Source of the DNA: Actinomycetes bacterium
GTDB lineage: Bacteria > Actinomycetota > Acidimicrobiia > Acidimicrobiales > Palsa-688
Assembly (NCBI GenBank): GCA_021821705.1
Contig: JAKACE010000107.1
Location: 1-6,388, forward strand
DNA: 6,388 bases
Direction of reading: 5' to 3'
Shown here: piece by piece, positions 1 through 5,547 of the stretch
Layout of the letters: every line of letters begins with the position of its first letter
How positions within the stretch are numbered: position 1 is the stretch's first letter
Translations under genes and position numbers: made by a program
The notes under the pieces: generated by a model
Told to the model about the DNA's origin: nothing
Seen by the model: the letters and a program-made list of their open reading frames with translations, nothing else
Databases searched by the model: none

Positions 1-1590
1 CTCCGCCAGTGCCCTGACCATCTGCAGCTCGCGGGGGGCGTCCACCGCCGAGGTGGCATCGTCGAGGATGAGCACGCGGGGCTCGGCCAGCAGTGCCCTC
101 GCCAGGGCAAGGCGCTGGCGCTGGCCCCCGGAGAGCGACATGCCGCGCTCGCCCACACGGGTCGAGAGGCCCTCGGGCAGTGCGGCGACCACCTCGTCCG
201 CCTGCGCCAGCGCGATCGCCGTCGCCATCTCGCCCTCGTCGGCGTCCGGGCGGCCCACACGCAGGTTGGCGGCGATGGTGTCGTCGAAGAGGAAGCTGTC
301 CTCGAACACGACGGCCACGGCCTGGCGCACCGTGGCCAGAGGCAGGCGGCGCAGGTCGACGCCGTCGAGGCGCACGGTGCCCTCCTGGGGGTCGTAGAGG
401 CGGGCCAGGAGGGACAGGATCGTTGTCTTGCCCGAGCCGGTGGCGCCCACGACGGCGACTACCTCGCCTCCGGCAATGGTGGCGTCCATGTGCTCGAGCA
501 CCCGGGGCGCACGTGCTGCGCCGGCGATGGCTGGCACAGACCCGCCGTCTTGGGCATGGCCCGACCGGCGCCCCGATGGGTAGGCGAAGCTCACCGCTTC
601 GAAGCGGACCTCTCCCGGCCCGGGGGGGAGCTCGGCCGGCTGGTCCGGTTCGGGCACGGCGGTGTGCTGGTCGGCGATGACGCTGAGGCGGTAGGCGGAG
701 ACGATGGCCCGTTGCAGCATGACGATGTAGGCGCCTATGGACTGCAGGGGGCCGGTGAGGGCGGCCAGGTAGGCATTGAAGGCGACCAACATGCCCACTG
801 TCAGGTCGTGGTGCAGGACGAGGTAGGCGCCGAACCAGTTGACGGCGGCCAGCTCGAGCATGGGGACGGTGTTGAGCAGCGGCAGGTAACGTGCCCGGGA
901 GCGCACCACCCGCATGGCCTCGGTCAGCACCCGGTCGGCCGAGCCGTCGAGGCGCTCCTGCATGACCGGCTCGGCTCCGAAGCCCTTGACCGCCCGCACG
1001 CCCGAGACCGTCTCCTCGACCACGCCGGCCAGGGCGCCGCGCTGGCGCTGCAGGTCGGCGATGGCTTCACGCACCCGCTTGGAGAAACGCTGGGAAGTGA
1101 CCGCCACCAGAGGCAGCGCGACCAGGGCCACACCGGCCAGGGGCGGGCTGGTCACGACCAGGACGGCGGCAACACCCAGCGCCAGGGCAGCGCTACCCAC
1201 CCAATATGGAGCCGAGGACACCACCGCCTGTATCTGGAACAGGTCGCTGGTCACCCGCGACAGCAGCTGGCCCCGGTTGACGTCGGAGTGGTAGCCAACG
1301 TCGAGGTAGAGCAGGTGGTCGTGGAACCGGCGGCGAAGCTCCGACTCCACCCGGCGCGAAGCCACGCCGTTCCACCAACGGCGGCCACCCGACGCCAGGG
1401 CCTGTACCAGGCCGAGAACGGCGATAACGGCCACATAGGTGCCGAAGCGGCCCCAGTGCCGGTCGAGCAGGCCCTGGTTGACGGCGTCGCCCAACAAGAG
1501 AGGGACGCTGGCCACGGCGGCCGACGACACGAGTGCGGCGCCGATGGAGGTGAGCAGGACGTGCCAGTGCCCGCGCATCGCAGCGCGCAT
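1..1590 (-). CDS. ABC exporter half-transporter (TMD-NBD fusion), degenerate ATP site, 3' end outside window
   Basis: Half of an ABC multidrug/lipid-type exporter in the cytoplasmic membrane; substrate unknown. 530 codons are visible; the family usually has about 580-600, so only the H-loop end is missing. Counting from ATG 1590, hydrophobic segments lie near residues 11-33, 48-68, 130-166 and 236-285. The nucleotide-binding domain follows: A-loop Y337 (FAYP), Walker A G382-T390 (GATGSGKTT), Q-loop position E430 (VFEDSFLF), signature L486-Q490 (LSGGQ), Walker B VLILDD with D510-D511, and D-loop SAVDA at 514-518. Two substitutions stand out: Glu for the Q-loop Gln, and Asp511 for the catalytic Glu. 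In this family these mark the degenerate partner of a heterodimeric exporter, so a partner gene probably lies just beyond the left edge. About 20 extra residues (340-361) sit between A-loop and Walker A. The start is uncertain: the frame stays open to a stop at 1768-1770, and ATG 1590 has only a weak ribosome site. Family call is secure. Confidence 0.95.
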   Translation of the reverse strand, partial: MRAAMRGHWHVLLTSIGAALVSSAAVASVPLLLGDAVNQGLLDRHWGRFGTYVAVIAVLGLVQALASGGRRWWNGVASRRVESELRRRFHDHLLYLDVGYHSDVNRGQLLSRVTSDLFQIQAVVSSAPYWVGSAALALGVAAVLVVTSPPLAGVALVALPLVAVTSQRFSKRVREAIADLQRQRGALAGVVEETVSGVRAVKGFGAEPVMQERLDGSADRVLTEAMRVVRSRARYLPLLNTVPMLELAAVNWFGAYLVLHHDLTVGMLVAFNAYLAALTGPLQSIGAYIVMLQRAIVSAYRLSVIADQHTAVPEPDQPAELPPGPGEVRFEAVSFAYPSGRRSGHAQDGGSVPAIAGAARAPRVLEHMDATIAGGEVVAVVGATGSGKTTILSLLARLYDPQEGTVRLDGVDLRRLPLATVRQAVAVVFEDSFLFDDTIAANLRVGRPDADEGEMATAIALAQADEVVAALPEGLSTRVGERGMSLSGGQRQRLALARALLAEPRVLILDDATSAVDAPRELQMVRALAE

Positions 1591-1714
1591 GTAGGCCCGC
1601 CCCTGCCTTGCTCGTCTACGCGCCAGGTCCGCCGGGGGACCGCCTTGCCGGCGCGGGCGCGCCTCTCTGTGGTCCTTTAGAGCTCTCGCGTCAACCCACC
1701 CTCTTTGCCAGCTC

Positions 1715-1738
1715 GACGCCACCCTCAAGGGTAGCGTC
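1715..1738. promoter_or_regulatory. 24-bp near-perfect inverted repeat upstream of the ABC exporter; candidate operator or leader hairpin
   Basis: On the plus strand the arms are GACGCCACCCT and AGGGTAGCGTC around CA. Ten of the twelve symmetric base pairs match, and the two exceptions are G/T wobble positions. The repeat lies about 125 bp upstream of the exporter ATG (1590) and past the hairpin that follows the preceding gene. No T-tract follows on either strand, which argues against a simple terminator. It could be a dimeric-repressor operator controlling the exporter, or an RNA hairpin in a long leader. If the exporter actually began at a GTG or TTG inside this repeat, the structure would be partly coding. 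Confidence 0.5.
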
Positions 1739-1777
1739 CACCGGTGCCGGGGGGGCAATCGTTTTTTCTAAACCCTG

Positions 1778-1796
1778 CCGCCCGAGCAGCGGGCGG
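1778..1796 (-). terminator. Hairpin after the Cys-rich hypothetical gene, probable terminator
   Basis: A perfect 7-bp GC stem, CCGCCCG and CGGGCGG around a 5-nt loop, begins 8 bases beyond the stop of the gene ending at 1805. There is no U-tract in the minus-strand RNA; the nearby T-run reads as A in that direction. GC-rich hairpins without U-tracts are common ends in high-GC actinobacteria. It would separate the peptidase/Cys-rich operon from the exporter gene. Confidence 0.45.
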
Positions 1797-1804
1797 GCCG
1801 GCTC

Positions 1805-2641
1805 TCAGGTGCTCGAGCCGTCGCGGTGCCGGCGCCTCACGGCGGGGTGGGGGAGCACCGCCCCGGCGGACTGGCGCGCGGTGAGGAACTCGCTGAGCAT
1901 GGCCATTACCTCCGGCCCGACCAGGCCCTCGAGCTCGTCGTGCATGTGGCGCCACACCGGCTCGGCCCCGCTGAAGGCTTCGGGCGCCTCGGTGCACCAC
2001 CATGCGAACTCCTCGCCGCCCGGTCCCCAGTCCGCCCGGTCCCACTGGCGCAGCGTCGACACCACCCGGCCCTCCTCGGGGCCGGAGTCTTCGCGTCGCA
2101 GCGGGAGCTGCCAGCACACCTCGGGCTTACGGTCCATGGGCCGGCCACCCGCCTCGAGGGCGGCGCGGTGCAGCGCGCACCCAGCGCCGCCGGGAAAGCC
2201 CGGCCGGTTCAGGAAGATGCAGGCGTCCTCCACCTGCCGGGTGACGGTCGGCTTGCCCCGTCGCCTCGTCACCACCCCGCCGTGCCTCGCCCGGTCCTTC
2301 CACTGCCACTGTTCGGACGTCAGCTCGCGGGCTGCGGCTCTCACCCGCTGCAGGTCGTCCTCGTCGACGAAGTGGGCCCCATACGAGCAACACCCCTCGG
2401 AGCGCTCCGGCGCCGGCACGGTCAGGACGCCCTGGCAGCCCCGGCCGAACAAGCACTGCCAGTTGGACAGAAGGAACGTCACGTCGAAGCGCCACGTGCG
2501 CAGCTCGGCCGGGTCCTCGAAGCTGACCCATTCGTGGGCGTCCAGGGGGGAGCCGGACCACCGCTCGTCCTGACCGGGCGCAGCCGGGGCGCCGGGACGC
2601 GACCGGGCCGGCGGGGGACAGCTGGGCCGAGCGGGCGTCAC
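1805..2641 (-). CDS. Conserved actinobacterial Cys-rich hypothetical protein, possible metal-binding (YkgJ/DUF3109-like cysteine pattern)
   Basis: A 278-residue soluble protein of unknown function with no signal peptide or membrane segment. The conserved part appears to start near residue 38 (WVSFEDP). It contains WQCLFGRGCQG (C63, C69), GCCSYGAHF (C84, C85), ACIFLNRPGF...GCALH (C141, C155), KPEVCWQLP (C176) and WWCTE (C216). I recognise this arrangement from a conserved hypothetical family of actinobacteria. The clustered cysteines recall YkgJ/DUF3109 zinc- or iron-chelating proteins, so metal binding is a reasonable inference but unproven. The GTG start at 2641 overlaps the stop of the upstream peptidase as GTGA, implying translational coupling. 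No other ATG, GTG or TTG lies between it and the conserved part, so the Pro/Ala/Arg-rich first 37 residues are probably real, though not visibly conserved. Gene reality is secure; function is not. Confidence 0.88.
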   Translation of the reverse strand: MTPARPSCPPPARSRPGAPAAPGQDERWSGSPLDAHEWVSFEDPAELRTWRFDVTFLLSNWQCLFGRGCQGVLTVPAPERSEGCCSYGAHFVDEDDLQRVRAAARELTSEQWQWKDRARHGGVVTRRRGKPTVTRQVEDACIFLNRPGFPGGAGCALHRAALEAGGRPMDRKPEVCWQLPLRREDSGPEEGRVVSTLRQWDRADWGPGGEEFAWWCTEAPEAFSGAEPVWRHMHDELEGLVGPEVMAMLSEFLTARQSAGAVLPHPAVRRRHRDGSST

Positions 2642-4053
2642 TCGCCCTGTCCGGCCGGTCGGTGCAGGTGCCCCAGTTCCACCAGGAGCTCACCGGCGGC
2701 CAATACGCCTTTCCACAGCTGCGCCAGGTCGAAGCGCTCGTTCGGGGCGTGGAAGTTGTCCTCGGGCAGCGCCACGCCGAGGAAGATGACAGGGGCGCCG
2801 AGCACGCGGTGCAACGCCTCTTCCGGCCCACTGCCGCCCGAGCGCTCGAAGAGGGGGGGCTTGCCCCATACCCGCTCGATGGCACGCGCCAGCGCAACGA
2901 CGGCAGGGTGCTCCACCGCCGTGACCAGGGGCGAGACGCCTCCGACCGGTTCAACTGCGACCTCGGCGTGCTGGGGGGCGTGCGTCGCCACCCAGGCTTT
3001 GAAGGACTCGACAACGCCGGCCGGATCCTGGTCGGGCACCAGGCGCAGCGCCACCTTGAGGTTGGCGGTGGCGGGCACGATCGTCTTGATGCCCGGGCCG
3101 CCGTAGCCCGAGTGGATGCCGACTACCTCGGCCGTCGGCCTCGTTCCGGTGCGCTCGTACGGCGAGCGCCCGGCCTCGCCGCTCAGCTGGCGTACGCCGG
3201 CCTTGGCCATGAACTCCCCCTCGTCGAAGGGGATCTCGGCCTGGGACCGGGCCTCCTGCGGGCTCAGCTCGCGCACGTCGTCGTAGAAGCCCGGAAGGGT
3301 GACCCGGCCGGCACCGTCGTGGAGGGCGGCCGCCATCTGCGCCGCCACCAGCGCCGCGTTGGGCACGGTGCCTCCCCAGATACCGCTGTGCAGGTCGGAG
3401 CGGGCTGTGCGTACGGTGACGTCGAAAGCGACCAGGCCACGCATTCCCACGGTGGTGGAGGGGACATCGGCGGCGACCATGGTGGTGTCGGAGACGACGA
3501 CGACGTCGCAGCCGAACCTGTCCCCGCCCCGGCGCAGCAGGTCCTCGAAGTTGGGGCTGCCGTGCTCCTCTTCGCCCTCGACCAGGACCTTGAGGTTGAC
3601 GGGCAGCCGCCCGAGCCGGCTGAGCACACCCCGCACTGCGGCCAGCTGCATCAGGACCTGGCCCTTGTCGTCCGAGCAGCCCCTGGCGTGCAGGACGCCG
3701 TCGCGTACCTCGGGACCGAAGGGGGGCGAGGCCCACTCCTCGAGAGGGTCGACGGGCTGCACGTCGTGGTGGCCGTACACGAGCACCGTCATTGCCTGCG
3801 GCCCGGCGTGCAGCCAATCGCCGTACACCGCCGGGCCGCCCGAACCGTCCCCGCCCGGCCCCGTCGGCACCACCTCGACGTTGTCCAGCCCCGCTTCGCG
3901 CATGAGGGCGGCACAGAACTCGGCCGAGCGGGCCACGTCATGGGCGTGGGCCGGGTCGGCCGAGATCGAGGGGATGCGCAGCCATTCGGTCAGGGTCGCC
4001 AGGAGCTCTTGGCGATGTTCGTCGACGTAACCGGCCAGCAGTAGGTCTTGCAC
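2638..4053 (-). CDS. M20-family metallodipeptidase (CNDP/PepV-like peptidase)
   Basis: A cytoplasmic di-zinc peptidase, 471 residues from GTG 4053, matching the family's usual 450-470. All expected catalytic positions are present: H95 and D97 in YGHHDVQP, bridging D128 in GCSDDKG, general base E162 and ligand E163 in EGEEEHGS, D189 in VVSDTT, and H435 in NFHAPNERF. H222 in DLHSGIWGG belongs to the lid/dimerisation domain inserted between the two catalytic halves. Family members hydrolyse dipeptides such as carnosine-like or Cys-Gly substrates, or act on N-acyl amino acids; the exact substrate cannot be read here. The frame is open upstream to 4317, but translation there opposes the plus-strand gene at 4099-4311 and shows no M20 similarity, and the recognisable domain begins right after GTG 4053. 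No Shine-Dalgarno is evident at this start. The last codons overlap the next gene, suggesting an operon. Confidence 0.95.
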   Translation of the reverse strand: MQDLLLAGYVDEHRQELLATLTEWLRIPSISADPAHAHDVARSAEFCAALMREAGLDNVEVVPTGPGGDGSGGPAVYGDWLHAGPQAMTVLVYGHHDVQPVDPLEEWASPPFGPEVRDGVLHARGCSDDKGQVLMQLAAVRGVLSRLGRLPVNLKVLVEGEEEHGSPNFEDLLRRGGDRFGCDVVVVSDTTMVAADVPSTTVGMRGLVAFDVTVRTARSDLHSGIWGGTVPNAALVAAQMAAALHDGAGRVTLPGFYDDVRELSPQEARSQAEIPFDEGEFMAKAGVRQLSGEAGRSPYERTGTRPTAEVVGIHSGYGGPGIKTIVPATANLKVALRLVPDQDPAGVVESFKAWVATHAPQHAEVAVEPVGGVSPLVTAVEHPAVVALARAIERVWGKPPLFERSGGSGPEEALHRVLGAPVIFLGVALPEDNFHAPNERFDLAQLWKGVLAAGELLVELGHLHRPAGQGE

Positions 4054-4061
4054 GGTGCACG

Positions 4062-4067
4062 ACGCTA
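4062..4067 (-). promoter_or_regulatory. Candidate -10 element for a leaderless M20 peptidase transcript
   Basis: Read on the minus strand this is TAGCGT, a TANNNT-type -10 element, ending 8 nt before the GTG start at 4053. The start has no recognisable ribosome site, and leaderless mRNAs with this spacing are common in actinobacteria. No good -35 is visible. This is an inference from spacing only. Confidence 0.25.
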
Positions 4068-4098
4068 CCGCGGGCGCCTGGAGGACGAGAATCAGCTC

Positions 4099-4311
4099 AT
4101 GGACACCGAGCGCACCGCTGCCATCAGGTCGAGGTTGGAAGAGATCGCCGACGAGCTCGACGACATCGGGCAGGCCTGCCTGCGCGAGGCCATAAGGGAG
4201 CAGAGCGCGCCAGCTGCGGCGGACGAGCGGCTCATCGGGCGCGCCAGGCGGGCCGTGCTGAAGGCGGCCGGCCTCCTCGGCGGCTCCGACGGCGGCCACG
4301 AGAGCCAATAG
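4099..4311 (+). CDS. Small conserved-looking helical hypothetical protein (70 aa)
   Basis: From ATG 4099 this encodes 70 residues, mostly charged amphipathic helix: IRSRLEEIADELDDIGQ near 9-25, then a second basic helix RLIGRARRAVLKAAGLL at 44-60 after an Ala/Pro linker, ending in a Gly-rich polar tail. The heptad-like Leu/Ile spacing suggests a two-helix hairpin or short coiled coil. It resembles small hypothetical proteins of actinobacteria, but I know no function. A GGAGG lies at 4080-4084, 14 nt before the ATG, a rather long spacing. The frame extends upstream to a TTG at 4048, but that start would overlap the divergent peptidase gene and its own translation looks unnatural, so ATG 4099 is preferred. 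Only 45 bp separate it from the divergent peptidase start. It ends just before a strong hairpin, which supports it being transcribed. Confidence 0.7.
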   Translation: MDTERTAAIRSRLEEIADELDDIGQACLREAIREQSAPAAADERLIGRARRAVLKAAGLLGGSDGGHESQ

Positions 4312-4316
4312 GGGCA

Positions 4317-4345
4317 CCCCGGCCCGGCCCGCCCCCGGGCCGGGG
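4317..4345. terminator. GC-rich hairpin, bidirectional terminator between convergent genes
   Basis: A perfect 10-bp stem, CCCCGGCCCG and CGGGCCGGGG around a 9-nt loop, fills most of the 42-bp gap between the plus-strand small gene (stop at 4311) and the minus-strand yceI-like gene (stop at 4354). It has no T-tract on either side. Its placement suits a terminator for both genes. Confidence 0.65.
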
Positions 4346-4353
4346 CCACTGTC

Positions 4354-4923
4354 TCACTCGGCCGCTTTGACGGCTGCTATCTCGAACTCCAGGTTGACCT
4401 TCTCGCCGATCAGCACACCGCCGGCCTCCAGGGCGGCGTTCCAGTTGACGCCCCAGTCCTTGCGGTTGATAGTGGTTTCGGCCTCGAAGCCGACACGCTG
4501 GTTGCCCCAGGGGTCCACGGCACTGCCTGTGTACTCGAAGTCGATGGTCACAGGCTTGGTGACGCCGCGGATGGTGAGGTCCCCGGTGACAAGGTAGTGG
4601 TCGGCACCCTGCTTCTCGACCGAGGTGGAGCGGAAGGTGATGTTGGGGTACTCCTCGACGGACAGGAAGTCGTTGGTGCGCAGGTGGGTGTCACGGTCGG
4701 CGTTGCGGGTATCGATGCTGGCGACGTCGATCACGACCTCGACGCGCGAGTTGGAAGGGTTGTCCTCGTCGAGGTACCCGGTGGCGCTGAACTCGTTGAA
4801 GGCTCCCCGCACCTTCGTAACCATGGCGTGGCGGGCCGAGAAGCCTATGCGTGAATGGGTCTTGTCGATGGTGTAGTTGCCAGTCAGGCCGGCGGGTGCG
4901 GTGGCTGGTACCGAGGTCGACAT
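4354..4923 (-). CDS. YceI-family protein (isoprenoid/lipid-binding lipocalin-like fold)
   Basis: A 189-residue YceI-domain protein. The family forms an extended antiparallel beta-barrel that binds long amphipathic molecules such as polyisoprenoids; the ligand here is unknown. The hallmark N-terminal motif is present: GNYTIDKTHSRIGFSARHAM at residues 15-34, followed by KVRGAF. The middle has DVASIDTRNADRDTHLR and FLSVEEYPNITF. The later strands contain LTIRGVTKPVTIDFEY and the usual NRKDWGVNWN...LIGEKVNLEFEI ending. There is no signal peptide, so it is probably cytoplasmic, unlike periplasmic E. coli YceI. ATG 4923 is chosen because AAAGGAG (4930-4936) sits 6 nt upstream; the longer frame to 4977 adds 18 unconserved residues running through the likely promoter. 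It is divergent from a MarR-family regulator, which probably controls it. Confidence 0.96.
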   Translation of the reverse strand: MSTSVPATAPAGLTGNYTIDKTHSRIGFSARHAMVTKVRGAFNEFSATGYLDEDNPSNSRVEVVIDVASIDTRNADRDTHLRTNDFLSVEEYPNITFRSTSVEKQGADHYLVTGDLTIRGVTKPVTIDFEYTGSAVDPWGNQRVGFEAETTINRKDWGVNWNAALEAGGVLIGEKVNLEFEIAAVKAAE

Positions 4924-4965
4924 GTGGGTCTCCTTTGATTGGCGGTCTTGGTAGTTCCAACATAG

Positions 4966-4979
4966 AGGATACGTCACCT
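4966..4979. promoter_or_regulatory. Candidate MarR operator palindrome AGG-NN-ACGT-NN-CCT
   Basis: The sequence AGGATACGTCACCT is symmetric at 10 of 14 positions and overlaps the putative yceI -10 hexamer. A second short palindrome, TTCCCGGTAA (TTNCCGGNAA symmetry), follows at 4981-4990 inside the promoter spacer. MarR-family dimers typically bind 16-20 bp imperfect palindromes in the gap between their own gene and a divergent target, which is the arrangement here. Assignment to this regulator is inference. Confidence 0.35.
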
Positions 4980-4995
4980 ATTCCCGGTAAGATAA
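4966..4995 (-). promoter_or_regulatory. Probable yceI promoter
   Basis: On the minus strand, TTATCT (4990-4995) and TATCCT (4966-4971) are separated by 18 bp. Each resembles a sigma-70-class hexamer (4 of 6 matches for TATCCT). Transcription would start near 4959, giving a leader of about 35 nt that carries the AAAGGAG ribosome site. The region is noticeably more A/T-rich than its surroundings. The element is plausible but has only moderate consensus matches. Confidence 0.4.
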
Positions 4996-5020
4996 CTGAG
5001 GCCGTGGAGCGTGGGTGACA

Positions 5021-5025
5021 GGAGG
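5021..5025 (+). promoter_or_regulatory. Ribosome binding site that fixes the marR-family start
   Basis: A full GGAGG lies 6 nt upstream of TTG 5032. The alternative upstream GTG at 5011 is in the same frame but would place this Shine-Dalgarno inside the coding region and has no comparable site of its own. Confidence 0.65.
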
Positions 5026-5031
5026 CTCGGG

Positions 5032-5514
5032 TTGAGTGAGCCAAGGTGGCTGGATGTCGAGCAACAGCGGGCCTGGCGGCTGTTCCAGGTGATGCAGGTG
5101 CGCCTGGCGGCGCGCCTGGCCCACGACCTGTCGTCTCACTCGGAGCTGAGCTACCAGGACTACCTGGTGCTGGTGGCTCTGACCGACCAGGAGGACGGCC
5201 GTATGCGGGTGTTCGAGCTGGCCCGCCACCTCGGCTGGGAGAAGAGCCGCATCTCGCACCAGGTTGCACGGATGGAGCAGAGGGGCCTGGTGCAAAAGGT
5301 CCGCTGCGGAGCGGACCGCCGGGGCGCCACCGTCTGCGTCAGTGCCCTCGGGCGTGCCCGGATAGAGGCGGCCGCCCCGAGCCACGTGGACGCCGTGCGC
5401 CGCCTGTTCGTGGACCGGCTCACGCCGGCGCAAATGCAGTGCCTGGCCGAAATCTCGGCCACTGTGCTGCGGGCGGTCAGCGATGACGAGGGCTGCTGGC
5501 CGTCCCGGCCATGA
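5032..5514 (+). CDS. MarR-family winged helix-turn-helix transcriptional regulator
   Basis: A 160-residue DNA-binding protein, normal length for MarR dimers. The N-terminal helices (8-35, EQQRAWRLFQVMQ) and C-terminal helices (115-150) would form the dimer interface. The winged HTH spans about 41-113: YQDYLVLVAL, then MRVFELARHLGWEKSRISHQ at 58-77 with the recognition helix near 70-82 (KSRISHQVARMEQRG), and the wing at 89-104 with the hallmark DRRG (95-98). Cysteines occur at 92 (in the wing), 102, 137 and 155, so redox sensing is possible but cannot be claimed. Start TTG 5032 follows GGAGG by 6 nt; GTG 5011 would add seven residues. It is divergent from the yceI-like gene with a 108-bp gap holding palindromes, so it likely represses that gene and possibly itself. 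Its ligand is unknown. Confidence 0.94.
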   Translation: MSEPRWLDVEQQRAWRLFQVMQVRLAARLAHDLSSHSELSYQDYLVLVALTDQEDGRMRVFELARHLGWEKSRISHQVARMEQRGLVQKVRCGADRRGATVCVSALGRARIEAAAPSHVDAVRRLFVDRLTPAQMQCLAEISATVLRAVSDDEGCWPSRP

Positions 5515-5519
5515 CCGAG

Positions 5520-5544
5520 CGCCCGGCAGGCCTGCTGCCGGGCG
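5520..5544. terminator. Hairpin terminator between convergent marR-like and LOG-like genes
   Basis: A perfect 10-bp stem, CGCCCGGCAG and CTGCCGGGCG around a 5-nt loop, occupies nearly all of the 33-bp gap between the stop of the regulator (5514) and the stop of the LOG-like gene (5548). There is no long T-tract. Its position suits a bidirectional terminator. Confidence 0.7.
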
Positions 5545-5547
5545 GGT

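Noticed and set aside
490..1680. Long plus-strand open frame (396 codons) opposite the ABC exporter
   Set aside because: Its translation is low-complexity His/Gly/Gln-rich with no domain, while the minus strand encodes a clear exporter with all ABC motifs. It is a byproduct of GC-rich codon bias.
1749..1766. G7 run followed shortly by T6, reminiscent of a terminator tail or phase-variable tract
   Set aside because: It lies outside coding sequence, the T-run is on the wrong side of the nearby hairpin for plus-strand termination, and single short homopolymers are not evidence of phase variation.
1826..3106. Long plus-strand open frame (426 codons) opposite the Cys-rich gene and the end of the peptidase
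   Set aside because: It spans two well-supported minus-strand genes and shows no recognisable motif.
2662..4044. Long plus-strand open frame (460 codons) exactly antisense to the M20 peptidase
   Set aside because: The minus strand carries every M20 catalytic residue; the antisense translation is Gly/Val/Ala/Asp-rich without any domain.
4054..4317. 88-codon N-terminal extension of the M20 peptidase
   Set aside because: It would run through the divergent small gene and the edge of the terminator, has no M20 similarity, and would exceed the family's usual length. GTG 4053 fits the domain start.
4948..4960. TTGG-N5-CCAA inverted repeat in the yceI leader
   Set aside because: The arms are only 4 bp and the flanks do not extend the symmetry; this is too likely by chance to call an operator.
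4924..4977. 18-residue N-terminal extension of the YceI protein
   Set aside because: ATG 4923 has an excellent AAAGGAG site 6 nt upstream, and the extension covers the likely promoter and palindrome.
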